Positions 23,445 through 35,200 of a stretch of DNA of 64,000 nucleotides are shown one piece after another. Every line of letters begins with the position of its first letter. Positions within the stretch are counted from its first letter, which is position 1. Source of the DNA: Membranipora membranacea (lineage: Eukaryota > Bryozoa > Gymnolaemata > Cheilostomatida > Membraniporidae); the NCBI GenBank assembly GCA_914767715.1, contig OU612072.1:16430001-16494000 (forward strand). The letters are read 5' to 3'. Under the pieces are notes generated by a model, which was given only the letters and a program-made list of their open reading frames with translations, was not told the origin of the DNA and ran no database searches. A program made the position numbers and the translations under genes.

Positions 23445-24370
23445 TTTTCAAATTAAGAATCTCTGCTGCTGGTGAATAATAGAACACATTTTGGTGCAGT
23501 GCTTAGAAAACTAATGGACATGCATATGGAGGTTCAGAAGTTGACTTTAGTTAAAACGTCGAGCCGATTGTGGACTGTTGTCCCATTGCAGAGCATGTTT
23601 TACCGACTCACAGTCACCAAGGATCGAGTTAGAGACCTCCTTGCAGTGACCAATCAATAAAAAGTGTACTAGACTCGTCACACACCAACTGCCCCCTATA
23701 AGCTGTGTGGGTCATTGTGACTCAGCGAGTTGGAGAAGTCTCCTGATCACGGCCATGTTTTCCATCCTGAAAAATCTGCTTGTCTGCTTGGTTGCAAATA
23801 AAAGCTATCCAAAAGGATATTACAATACAGATTACGGCTAGTATAATGAGGCTAAATTCTAGGATGCTGGTCATCTACCCTCCTAGCAGTATTGGAGAAC
23901 AAGTTGTATCACAGGCAAATCTAGTCTACTAGTGCAAGTTACCAATAACATAATAATACTAAAACCAGGAAATACAAAAATGAAATCTCAGAAAAAAGTC
24001 ACTGTGCCATAGATGATTAATTGCAAGCTTCCAAACTGCCTAGCACTTCAAATCAAATGGCCACCAAGCCTTTTCAGACCATTTACTCCTTAATTTCATC
24101 AAATCTTTCAGACTTAGATTGAGGGACTCACCTGCACAACTTGTCACTAGTAGAGCTTTGAACAAAATGGATGACTATTGCTATATATTAACATAGGTCA
24201 TTGGAAAATGGACAACCCACAAGCAGTTTCTGTCAAAACTGTGGGGTGACAAATCACATCACATTGCAGCTTCAGATTTGACATTTATTGCGGGAGCAGG
24301 TTTTTGCTGACCAATGAGAAAGGAGAATTCTGAGCCTCCTGATTGGCTAACATATAAACAAACATGAGTT
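23445..24370. other. Upstream region of TRIM gene 1, no gene seen
   Basis: Contains the presumed promoter and 5' leader of TRIM gene 1. I see no convincing TATA box or conserved block shared with the upstream region of TRIM gene 2. Confidence 0.4.
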
Positions 24371-24474
24371 GCCTACCTCCTTATTGGGGTAGGATAACTC
24401 AGACCTGCTATCCAAGTGTTAATGAGGAGAGGTATACACCCGAGGGTGCTGGGGGCTGGAACAATCAACAATGA

Positions 24475-24575
24475 AAGCTCCCCCAGTGGGACTCGAACCC
24501 ACAACTCCTGCGGCACTAGTCGCCTGGCAGTGAATAGCAAGCGCGCTAACCGATTGCGCCATCTCACCATCCCCA
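24475..24575 (-). mobile_element. tRNA-derived SINE-like sequence, family B
   Basis: Minus strand: ATGGCGCAATCGGTTAGCGC as A box and GTGGGTTCGAGTCCCACTGG as B box, with extra sequence in between that does not fold as a clean anticodon arm. The acceptor ends do not pair well, so SINE is preferred over a tRNA gene. Confidence 0.55.
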
Positions 24576-24684
24576 AAAAAAGAATGGGTCGATGGCGCTA
24601 ATAAGATAGCCTGCTAGGATAACTCAGACCTGCTATCCAAGTGTTAATTAAGTATATACTTCCCGTTTATTGTGCCTGTGGCAA

Positions 24685-24790
24685 CCTTAAGTTTGGTCCA
24701 TTGCCTGCATTCCGAGTCGCTCCCGATCAACTGGTCACGCCGCAGGGAAGGGAGCAACAGGAATGCAAGCGATTGGACCAAACTTGTTCT
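24685..24790. mobile_element. Hairpin MITE-like element, family 1
   Basis: The arms AAGTTTGGTCCATTGCCTGC and, inverted, GCAAGCGATTGGACCAAACTT enclose GCTCCC/GGGAGC and the central GATCAACTGGTCACG shared with 37165-37190. About 105 bp, almost a perfect long hairpin. Confidence 0.75.
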
Positions 24791-25233
24791 AGGCAACCTT
24801 GTGTTCTGTTGAATTAACTATATATTTATTGTTTTGTTTGTTAAAGAATTGTTATATAAACTATACACTGATACGCTCAGGGAACCCAACAAATACACAC
24901 ATGACAGTAAGGTTTCAAGTGAAGTTATATAGGAAGTTGGTTATAGGCGAACTGAAAAGATTAAGGGGAGTAGAGCGTTACTTTCCTTGTATGACAAGTG
25001 CTAGCTTATGTATCTAGTCAAACCATTATAAAAGTTTTATTTTTTGCGTGCATGTATCTATACCTATACCAGCAAGTTTGTTTTATTGAGAATGAACATG
25101 TAAAGAATTTGAAACACGTGTTCAAGTACCCTGAAACGTGTGATCAGCAAGTTTCAATTTCAGGTCAACCAGCTCAAAACATAAAAAAAAGTATTCCTGT
25201 ACAATGAGTGCCTCTGATAATAATGGTTACGTT

Positions 25234-27183
25234 CTACAACGGATCATGATCGCCCTTCTTGTATTTGATCTGCATGACTCCGGGTTTGTGATAATGATAG
25301 AGTATTCTCTCTTCTATTTTATTGACAGCGGGTAAAGTCAGCACAACTGCTTCGTGTTTCACCATACTGTGTACATTTAAACCTGAAAACGGTAGAAAAT
25401 AAACCCTTAGAAAAAAGCAAGCTGATCTGCGGGAGCAAGTAATCAAAATATGTTACTTATTTTTGCAGAATATTTTGATTTTATATCTATTTATGGTTTC
25501 ATTTACAGAAAATGGACAGGGCTTCACTTACCGAAGCTGTGCTTGGCTCCAAAAGGGCAAAGATGAGCACAAAAATAAAACTGTTATACTGTTAAAATAA
25601 AGATTACTTATGGGCGAAGCTAAGGAAAATGTTGCCTCTGTAATTTGGGCACATACTGACAAGTAATTGCAGCGCACTGCACAAGCATTTATGTGTTTAT
25701 TCACACTTAACATATAGCGATCCACAGATGGATGTTGCACATAGAAATTCATGAAGTTTGTAGAATGGCTCAAGATTAATTTTCGAAGCTATCTTTATAG
25801 CTCATATGAAATCTATCATCACAACAGCGAACACTTTCATTAGCCTGAAATAGTGTTATGTTATCATCATGTGACCTGCAGGGAGCCATCGCAACAAGCA
25901 AATAAAAAAAATCAGAACAAGCACTTTTTATCCGGCTTTATCTCAGCAAATTATGAGCATCCAATATTGAAACTTTAAGACATGTAATGGGAGACATTGA
26001 TCAATGAACTCCATCTCCATCAGAGTAAGCAAAAAGGTGATCGACCAATTAGCTCATAAGTTATTAGTGAAATTGATGGAGAGAAGTATGTTGGTACTAA
26101 CGATAGTCTTGAGGGGAGGGGGGATACTCACCTAACACAGACATAGCATTATATTCTGATACTTTCCTGAAAGAGTTGGCTATATTCTGAGGCATTTTAT
26201 CAGCATCATCCACAAAGAGGACAGACAATCCCCAATCTCGTGATTTCACTAAATCTCTGGGTCTTCTGTGGGTATATCCAGAGAGTCCACCACAAATAGA
26301 GAGTTCTGCAACAAAGAATGTGTCTGTATTACCTCACTTATTAGGCACTGGCCTTATAAGTGAAGCACCTCCCTCGGAAAAAATAAAAATGCCCCCGTTA
26401 TCAGGCATCCCACAGCTATAAAGGCACCCCTTTGAAAGGAGAACTGACCTCGATAAGATTCGAACTGGCAACATCATGTTTACAAGGCACTGAGCTATTC
26501 AGCCTTTTGTCCCTATTCAGCCTATTCAGCTTTTATGCCTATTCAACCTACTCAGCCTCTATTCATCCTGCTTGTAAGGCGAGGTTTTGATCCAAGTCAA
26601 ATATAAAAATGCTTCAAATGATAGCCCCGCCTATATGCTCCTCTCTTATAGCCGCCTTCGCCTATAAGGCACGCCAGGTTGTAAAAATAACTGAGCGGCC
26701 CTCTTGGTAGCTTAGCGGCACCACCTAAAATATGATAGTGATACCCATGAAGACAAGTCGTGCTTTAAAATTAAAGAATGATTTCACGAAACTGCCTCTG
26801 ATGATATTATATAGTGGAACTTGTTTGACAATTTGCAAGCAATAAATTATATTTATGAGTAGTAACTTGCGGGTGTTAAATCAAGGTTAGTTTACAACAA
26901 CAATAAGCAACATGTAACACCCTGGGCTCACACCAACTTGTCCGCCATTTGAGTCAACCTTGTCTCTTCCTCTTCACATTAAACCTAGTATGTTTCGACA
27001 AGAGTCTTTGGTCAGAAAAATATTAAGTTCAAACTAACAATAATACATTACCTCCTTTCCACAGAGGAGATCTTATACTGCCATGACGATCTTATACATG
27101 CCATGCCTGCCAGTTCCTTTTTGAGGCCAGGGCTTTCTTCCTCCACCTGACATCTCTGCACGGGTCTTCACTCGAGTGTAGTT
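25234..27183 (-). pseudogene. MRPL4: Mitochondrial ribosomal protein L4 (uL4m) gene remnant
   Basis: Three exons are recognisable. 27183-27052 contains [20 protein letters not shown] then GTGR, the strongly conserved uL4 loop. 26305-26132 contains FVVDSLDIPTEDP, WGLSVLFVDDADKMPQNI and ends SVLG. 25382-25234 reads GLNVHSMVKHEAVVLTLPAV to a stop. The product would be a protein of the large mitochondrial ribosomal subunit. Damage: the first exon has an imperfect 17-18 bp tandem repeat (27069-27085 and 27088-27105) that shifts the frame to a TAA. The second exon is out of frame by one base near 26256-26264. The exon expected between them (the segment with GPR and YYYMLP-like residues in relatives) is not found. 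The N-terminal exons are also absent. Introns are kept, so it arose by DNA-level duplication or is the decayed original. Confidence 0.85.
26425..26525 (-). mobile_element. tRNA-like SINE fragment in the MRPL4 remnant
   Basis: Minus strand: TAGCTCAGTGCCTTG (A box) and CCAGTTCGAATCTTATC (B box), with TTCAGCC/CTATTCA-rich repeats just beyond it. It lies where the missing MRPL4 exon would be expected. Confidence 0.4.
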
Positions 27184-28089
27184 CTACATTAAACACAAAA
27201 AGTCAAATTCGTATTACATGAATCTTGTTGTCAATGAGAGAAAATCACTTTATTTGTTTTTCATAATCTGGAACTGGAATGTCAACATACATGTCAGCAG
27301 TAAAATAGCTAGTCACCAATAATGATGTGGCATTAGGGAACATTAGAGTTATTCTACTTCCTTCTTAGCTAGCCCAACCAAACCATCATGACTCAATGGA
27401 GAGGAGTATTATTCCATTTGTTTGATGAGACACAGAAAATGATAATAGATTTAAATTGTTCATTTTCATGTACCAATCCAATCTTATCGCCTGTTGATAC
27501 ATTGATTGCTATAATAGACCTAACCAAACCAAACCATAGATTGATTCTGTCATGCTGCAGGTTGAAATCTTGCCCCTTGGTTTGTCACAGGTGAGCTTTT
27601 TCTTCCTTCCCATAGTTGGCTATACTCCAGTTTCAGTTCTAAAAACAAACTATTAAAAAAAACACATTGTGTATCGTCAAGCTCAATCAGTGTAAGTATT
27701 CAAATCTGTTGAATCTATACCGTCTGGGAGAATTCGAGAATTTGACTGCCTGATTAACTTGAGACAAGATATTCATATATATATATATATATATATCTTT
27801 ATTTCACTCTATAGGAGGCCTCTTAAAAACAGAAGCAATTGGAGTTCCAGTACATTTTATATATATTATATAAAATTCAATGTTTTTGATGGCCTAGGAG
27901 GGCCAAATTTTTGAGGAACTCCTAAAAAAAAAGCCAAAAAAGCTTTTAATAATATCAATATTTGGAGTTATCAGTGTAAGTGTAAGTGTAAGTTACAATA
28001 TATATTTTAGCTGGCAATCTATATTCTCACATACTATGCCTACCCTACAATGCTAGATATTAATTGTGGGAAGTCATTTTTTTAAGTGT
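27184..28089. other. Non-coding stretch with AT microsatellite
   Basis: No gene is seen; the upstream MRPL4 exons expected here could not be found. An (AT)n tract lies at about 27776-27796, and three GTGTAA repeats at about 27975-27992. Confidence 0.5.
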
Positions 28090-30115
28090 GTTTTTTGCTT
28101 ACTATAAAAACTAGAATGAGTAAAACGGTATCAAAGGTATTTAAAAAGTTAAAAAGCAATGGGACAGTCAGATAGTACGAAGCTAGAACAGAGACTGCCT
28201 GACTAGAACTCTCGACGCCACACTCGCCTGCCGGAACGACAGAGCGAAACATCCGCAACCTGCACACAATAAAAACCCCTCCCACAGGCGCTCCGCCAGG
28301 CCACCCAAGGAACCGGACTGAGTACATGTCTCCACTCCTATAAGGTACCTGTTGTACAGTTTGACACCATGGCACAACAGGGACCTCTCACCTCGCTTGT
28401 TTTTGGCCCTCTTTGTTCGTAAATTGTTTATTCTTGTGTTCTAATCATGTTCTGTTTTAAGAGAGTTGTTAAACTCATTCGAAAATGTTCTCAAAAATAG
28501 TTTTAAAGGGCAGTATTGGAATAACATATTCAAAGGCATTATATTTAAAAGGGTTGAAACATGATCTCTGTTTTTTTTTCTTTAAAATCACTCTTATACA
28601 AGCCTTTTGGAGGACTATTACTCGTTTAAGGTCATTTTCAGCAGCATGGCCCAGAATTCTATTCCATAGAGCAGGTACGGGTAAAAAATGAGTAATATTG
28701 TTCGATTACAATTCATTTATGTGCGACTTAAAAGTAATATTTGAATCAAGGATAATACCTAAGAATTTAGTTTCATTTTTCTGTTCATGATCATGATCAT
28801 CGGCACAGATAGCCTTTCTTGGAGATTTGAAAATTACCTGAAAAGTTTTGGAATCGTTAAGTACTAGTTAATGAGCTAAGCACCAATTTTCAACTTTGTT
28901 TAATTCTTGACTTAAAATAGCATGGTCTGTACAAAAAATATTAGTGTTGTCTGCATACAGTATGTAATTTAATGCAGGCGCTGCATTCCAGAGGTCGTTT
29001 ATGTAAATCAAAAATAAAAGCGGCCCAAGGTTTGAACCTTGGGGTACTCCTATGTTGATGTCACGGTACTGAGATACAGCATTATTTACAATAACATATT
29101 TTGATTTTTGAGGTAATTTTCGATGAGAGATGTGGCACAGGGTAAAAACTCCATTAAACGGTAGCTTTTTGACTAAAATTTCATGATTGATAGTATCAAA
29201 CGCCTTTGAAAAATCTAAAAATATGCCAAATGTGCTGTTGCAGCGGTTAAAATTTTCATACAATCGTTCCATGAGCTTGTTAATAGCAGTGGAGGTATTT
29301 CTGCCTCTTCTTAATCCAAACTGGCAGTCGGTTAAAATTGAGTTGGTCTCTAAAAAATCAATGATCTGGTTACTACGAATTTTTTCATCAATTTTAGAAA
29401 TAGTGCTTAAGATTGATATCGGTCGATAGTTATTAGTACTTTGTTTGTCCCCTTTTTAAAAATGGGTGTCACTCGTGCAATATTTTTAAGCAGTCTGGGA
29501 ATACAGAATCTTCAATGACAAAATTTACAAGATATTCCAATATTGGGAGGATAATCAGCTTGTTTTCTTTGGTCGCTCGTGACGAGATTTTAACCGAACC
29601 AGTGGCTTTTTTAGCTTGGAGATTATCCGCAACGGTCAGGATATCAGTGCTATCAACAACATAAAAACTGAATTTGGGTTTAGAATCCCACTAAATTTGA
29701 GGGGCAAAATAGTCAGCAAAGTTAGCGTCTGTGGGAGGCAATTTGTCGGCAAGATTCGAACCTACACTTGTGAAGAATGTATTAAAACTTTCAACAACCT
29801 CTTGAAAGTTTTTACAGAGTGATTGGTCATTAGTTTTGAGGGTAATTGTGCTGTCTTTGCTTTAATCCGAACCAATGATCATCCTTTTTATGAATTTCCA
29901 GCGTTTGACCAGGTCAGCTTTGCAGTTGTCATATTCGTTTTTGAAGTAAGAAATCTTGGCCGTATGAGTTTTTTGGGAAACAAAACTTCTGAAGGATCGA
30001 TAAGTTTCCTGCAGCTTAATATCAAAGGGTGCTAGCCGAGATCTGTCATGAAAATCTTTTCGCTTTTTCATTATTTCCCTCAAATTTTCTGAGATCCATG
30101 GTTGTTTAAAAGATT
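28090..30115 (-). pseudogene. LINE family 1 remnant, copy 2
   Basis: The same element as at 2490-4366, extending further upstream: frame 30083-29862 holds the charged connecting region before the RT (KNEYDNCKADLVKRWKFIKR). Frame 29272-28868 holds the palm (FLDFSKAFDTINHEI, IGVPQGSNLGPLLFLIYIND) and a polymerase box reading LYADN where LYADD is required. A deletion near 28705 and several frame changes remove most of the thumb. It is certainly non-functional. The 3' tail (28090-28340) matches 2490-2740. Confidence 0.88.
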
Positions 30116-30474
30116 TTTTCTTTTGTTATGGAAGATAAATACTTGTTCTCCATAAATGACTCATTATAACTTACCTTAAACATTATTCTTGTTTTGGAAA
30201 TTCTAATCAAAGAAAGAAAGGGCTCGGTATACATTTAACTTTGGATCCTGCCAACAAATTTTTGTCCAGAAATTTGGGATTTATAATTTATATCTATATA
30301 CCTCTTATATTTAAGCTGACAATGGGTACTTCTAAGCAGTGAAACACTATATCATTACCGTCCGGTCACTGGGTCCAAGCACTCCATAGCCAACCCTGAC
30401 TAATGAGAAACTGCATCGCATGAAGCGCTGGTACTCATTGAAATGCGCTACCAAACTCAGCTTTTCAGGTAAAA

Positions 30475-30548
30475 CCAGTGGACATGCACGGGAATTGAAC
30501 CCCGGTCGCCAGATCGATGAAACAACCCGCTAACCACTAGGCTTACAT
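30475..30548 (-). mobile_element. tRNA-like SINE sequence
   Basis: Minus strand: GCCTAGTGGTTAGCGGG and GGGGTTCAATTCCCGTGC at A- and B-box spacing over about 72 bp. Only four to five acceptor-stem bases pair and the anticodon arm is poor, so a SINE head or tRNA relic is preferred. Confidence 0.45.
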
Positions 30549-30599
30549 GAAAACCTGGTTTGTCAACCTGTGCAACTGTATGCATAGTGAAACCGCCAA

Positions 30600-32220
30600 C
30601 CACCTACCATAGTGTCAGCATTACACACAGTTTAATATTCTCAGATTATGACAAACCTTGTTGTAATCTGTCTTTTCTTCACACAGTGACGTCTGGTATC
30701 CTCTCATAGCATATATCTCTCACCAAACCAAAATAACTAGGCTATAAATTTGAAAAATAATCAAACAAAATTGTGAAGCCAATTTAATACCACAGTTGAC
30801 GGTTGTCACAGACAGAAGCTTGTGTAGCCATCATTATTGTCATGACATTATATTAAACCAGCATTTTGTGGACAGTATTAGGTGGGTCAGTTGGCGCGCC
30901 GTTCCTTGCGCATGCAAATGTTGAAGATCCTTGGTTCGAAACCCACTGCAGTCCAGCGACAACTGGGGTTTGGTTGGCGCGGATATGCTTCGGGATATGG
31001 CATGTGATTTTTAATCGACCATTCTATAAGGTGTCAAGTTATCCTCCCTCTTAGTCTGAGCAGGCAACTCCAGTATAAAAATCATTCGCCTGCAGCAATA
31101 TCTGTCTTTCTACATTCTTGGCTAGCATATTGTTAACAGACTCTATCAAAGGATAGTCTGTTTGTGTATTGAGGCAACCTACTACAAAATCATGTATATT
31201 ATTGGGATTTCACTTTCACTCATTAGCAAGGCTGTCATTCTGACTGTCAGCAGCTTTCTCACACCAGCCATGATGATCTGTGCAAAATAATTTTGGAAGC
31301 CCGAGATCACCCTGATAGACAATGATATTTTCCATAAATACACCTGACTGCTTTGTTTTACTTTATTTATTTATGCATGGTCTTTATTTGTCATTGACTT
31401 TCATCGGCAGTAATAAAGTATATCTATGTGGAGAAAAATCTACTTTTTATTTAATTTTATGCTCGGATGCGATAAACCAATTCCAAAAATGTGAGCGAGA
31501 AATGTTCAATTCAAGCAACGAGGACCCTTTATACAATGAGGACGAGCGAATAGAATAGATATACATTTTGGTCATTTGTTTTTTCAATGTGAGAGAAGAA
31601 GATGTATCATTATCCCAAGAAAAAAGAGTGAAAGCTATAAATAAACAGAAAAATATCACACCACTACTATGGTGGTACAAAAGGTGGTAAAATCAATAGG
31701 ATTTAACGTAATATATCACCTTTTTAATAACATTTTAATAATTATACAAATCCTTACTAGGTGAACTTCAATAGCCATTCATAGCAAAGACAGGTCGATA
31801 AAGTTTCTCGATTTCATTCGGAGATAATCTCATACAGGAGCATAGATTTGTTTTGCATTCTAGGAACTGCAAGTGTTGTACCGTACAGACACAAATCACC
31901 AATGTATGATATAGCCCTTTTTGCTGGATCAGTCAGTACTCTGTTCAGATTTCCTGAAAGTGGCAATAATACCTGGTTTTTATGTAACCACAATATTAGT
32001 AGCATTAAATTGACCAAGACACCTGAAATAAATTTCCTAAACTTGATATTGTAGAGGGAAGAACCCGTACATGTCTGGTTAGCATTCTCACTGGTCTCCA
32101 GTATCAGTACATTGGCATGTGACACAAAATTGAATTGTTGTGTATATATTATAAAATTTAATCTCATGGAAAAGGTGTATCATGAGATCAACATATTTAT
32201 GTATATATTATATATATTTT
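30600..32220. repeat. R-unit copy 5
   Basis: This aligns with the right two thirds of copies 1 and 4 (AACTCCAG block near 31068, GCTCGGATGCGATAAACCAAT near 31463, GGATCAGTCAGTACTCTGTT near 31925). It carries the same SINE A insertion point as copy 2. It ends at the propeller exon of TRIM gene 2. Confidence 0.75.
30878..31026 (+). mobile_element. tRNA-derived SINE, family A, copy 3 (internally deleted)
   Basis: The B box (TTGGTTCGAAACCC) and body start (ACTGGGGTTTGGTTGG) match the copies at 8425 and 9172, but about 90 bp of the body are missing. The sequence after it (AAGGTGTCAAGTTATCC) is identical to that after the copy at 8668. Confidence 0.7.
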
Positions 32221-35200
32221 TTACAACCTACCATTACCCTCACCCAAAACTGATATAACTGTGTGGCCCAGCCAATTTGTTGCCACAAGTACGACTCCTG
32301 CTGGATGATGAACTATCCCTCCAGGGTCGGTAACTCTGCCCCAGCTCCAGATAAGACCTCCATCCATTAAACTCATCTTCACTACTGTTCCTGTTGATCT
32401 GTCAGATATGACCACACAGTCATCTCCACAGCTGCTCATACTCACAGTGCCCTTCATTCTCAGAGCGGCAGGACAGGGAACTCTTCTGATGTACTCTCCT
32501 GTGAATGAGTACATGATGATCTGCTTAGCAGGCCAATCTCCAACAGCTAGCTGATTTTCATTGATGACTGCAATGCACTGCCCGAAGTATGGAAAGGCAG
32601 AATGGTCCCAGGATGTTAATAACGAGCCATCAGATATATCATAGACTTTGATCTTTGATCGAGGATTACTGAGACGGTAGAGACTGTATAGTCTGTTGTT
32701 ATACACAGCTAGAGAAGTGACATCTCCTTCAGATTTGATGAAGGCTTTGTGCACATAGCCTTGCTGATCTATCCTGTCAGTAGCTCCTCCAAACTGTCCT
32801 ACATAGGTGAATCCTTCATAGTGACATACTGTGGTACAGGGATTGTCAAACTTTACCTCCCTTATAAATCTTATTCCAGCTGGTGCTTGTCTTTGTTGTG
32901 GTGGTGGAGGGACGGTCGAGGGAGGTGTTGCAGCTGATGGTGGCCGATTTGGGGCTATTGGTGATGGAGGCTTTACAGTGTTTAGATTGTAAGCTTCCCC
33001 TCTTAGCACAGTTTCACCCCCCTCAGTCAACAATTCCATAACTGGGATAAATTCAGTTTCTGTAAACACAAAGTGCTTTCAATTATAAGATGCTGGTCGG
33101 CATGCATGAGATTCTTACATATAATATGTGGAAAAATTAGGACTATGTAAAAATGTTTTGTAGAAGGAGTTATCACCTTTCGTCAAAGAAGAGAAAAACT
33201 ACTAAATCATCACAGTCCTGGTTTATTATTTAGCCGGTGATGTGATTCATTTCATCAGATGGTAATAAAATGTGATCCCCATAACAAAATCATTGTAAAA
33301 ACTGACAATTACCTAATCATTCTCTCAAAGATCCAACAGGACAATCAAAAATGAATATATCTCGTTATTTCTCAGAATAACAATTTAAGCCAATAAAAGC
33401 AATCATTTTAAAACTGGGAGTAGGTTATTGTATCATATGAATATTATTAGTATGTTTTGCCTGACAAAGACTAACCTTCAACTCTCAGTGAGGCCACATC
33501 TCCCTTCAGATTCATGCCAGGTAACTCATAAGAGGTCAGAGACTTCAGGAACTCAAGACTTTCTTTGTACTTCTCAACAAGGTCAACCTGTTCAGGAATC
33601 AGGATAATTCAAATTTTTATCACAGAGCCGTCATGGACAATATAGCTTGCGAGTGCTTGTTTGTGGCCTTTAGCGTGAAAAGCAAGTAGTCCAAGACAGT
33701 TACCAACTGAGCTATATCTTGGGGAAGAGCTTCAAACACAGGAGCTTAAATTATCAAGATGCTGAAGTAATTATTTTATTCAGGTGTTCGAAACTGTGCA
33801 ATCCCATTTGTGTGGTAGAGCAAGCCTCATCTAAGCAAATCTTTTTCCGAGAGTTACCAAATATACCATAGGATAATACTTTTTTGAAGCACATAAGCCC
33901 AATTACCTTTAAACTGATCACTTTACACATGACTTATCTGGTAAAAACACCAAAAGTAATTTACTGTTTATAATCATGACCCTCAGTAGTACATCCGCCC
34001 CCTTGCTCTATGGATGATTACAACTGTTGAGCGAGCCTTACCAGGTCTGGCTAGGTAAGGTGCTCTAGGAGACAAAGAGTAAACAAAAGGTCCCACCTGT
34101 ATAAAACAGCTCAGATGTTTAGTAGCCTTGACCACAACAACATTGGACGCTCACCTGATGATAGTTGTTCATTCTGTCATCATTATCCTGTAATTTCCTC
34201 ACTATCTCTCTGTGTATTGTCTCTACTTTCTGCTCTAGAAACACTTCTCTCTCTATTCTCCCTTTACTTCTGTGTGCTTCAAGCTTTAACTCCAGTCTTT
34301 CATACTCCTCCATCACATACTTTATCTAAACCAAAATAAATAAATAATTCTAAATGCTAAATCAGTGAGTGTCAATCTCATGCATATCATAAGCTTCAAC
34401 TAACTTTCAATAATAAATAGGCCAGTTTAATAACTTATCTACTAAAGAGTTGTGTGCCCTTAGGAATCAGTGGAGATCTCTTAGCAATTGTGCAATGATC
34501 AAGGTCATATTATTAGCATTAGATATTCGCCCTCACATATTTATCTCTGGACTGATGGAGCTGAGACACCAGCTCTTCTGTCTTCTTGTCCCAATTCTTC
34601 AGTCCTTCGATCGTATCTCTGACCAGTCTGTCAGCTTCACTTTCTCTCTGCTGAGCCTCAACTCTCAGTTTATCAAGCTCCTGTAACAGGGTCCTCTCTA
34701 ACTTCTCTAATACTGTAAACTTGTGGCTGTCACCTGAAACGATCAAGCAGTTAAAACATTTTCAGACTGGATCGAGGAAATAACGTTTGCCACAAGGCAC
34801 AAGCATAAGGCAACACCGTACACACATAGTTGAATCACTAATATTTTAACCTGTAATCAGACCGATCAAATAGCTGCGATCACGTGACAAGGTTATAATC
34901 AAAACAGAACTGTTTGATATATAAATATCCACAACAATAAGGCTACCTCACCATTTGAGCATTTGGAATTTTCAGGCAAGCAGTTTACACAGAAGGTCTT
35001 GTAGCATTCAGGACAACCAAACGACAGCTCTTCATTTTTGTGTATAGAACAGAATCTCTTCTCTAACTTCTTCATGGCTCTTCTGTATACAGCAATCTCC
35101 ACTACCTTGTGTTCTGGGTTTAACTCAAAATGAGGCTGAATAGAAACATTAGATTCTGAATATAATTGTGATACATTCTTACAATCCAGCGCTGGATAAG

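Noticed and set aside
24475-24575. tRNA gene on the minus strand
   Set aside because: The segment between the A and B boxes is too long and the acceptor stem does not close; a related copy lies at 21925.
34115-34339. Plus-strand open frames opposite TRIM exons (also 32749-32937, 34450-34686, 19314-19496)
   Set aside because: They are antisense shadows of the spliced coding exons.
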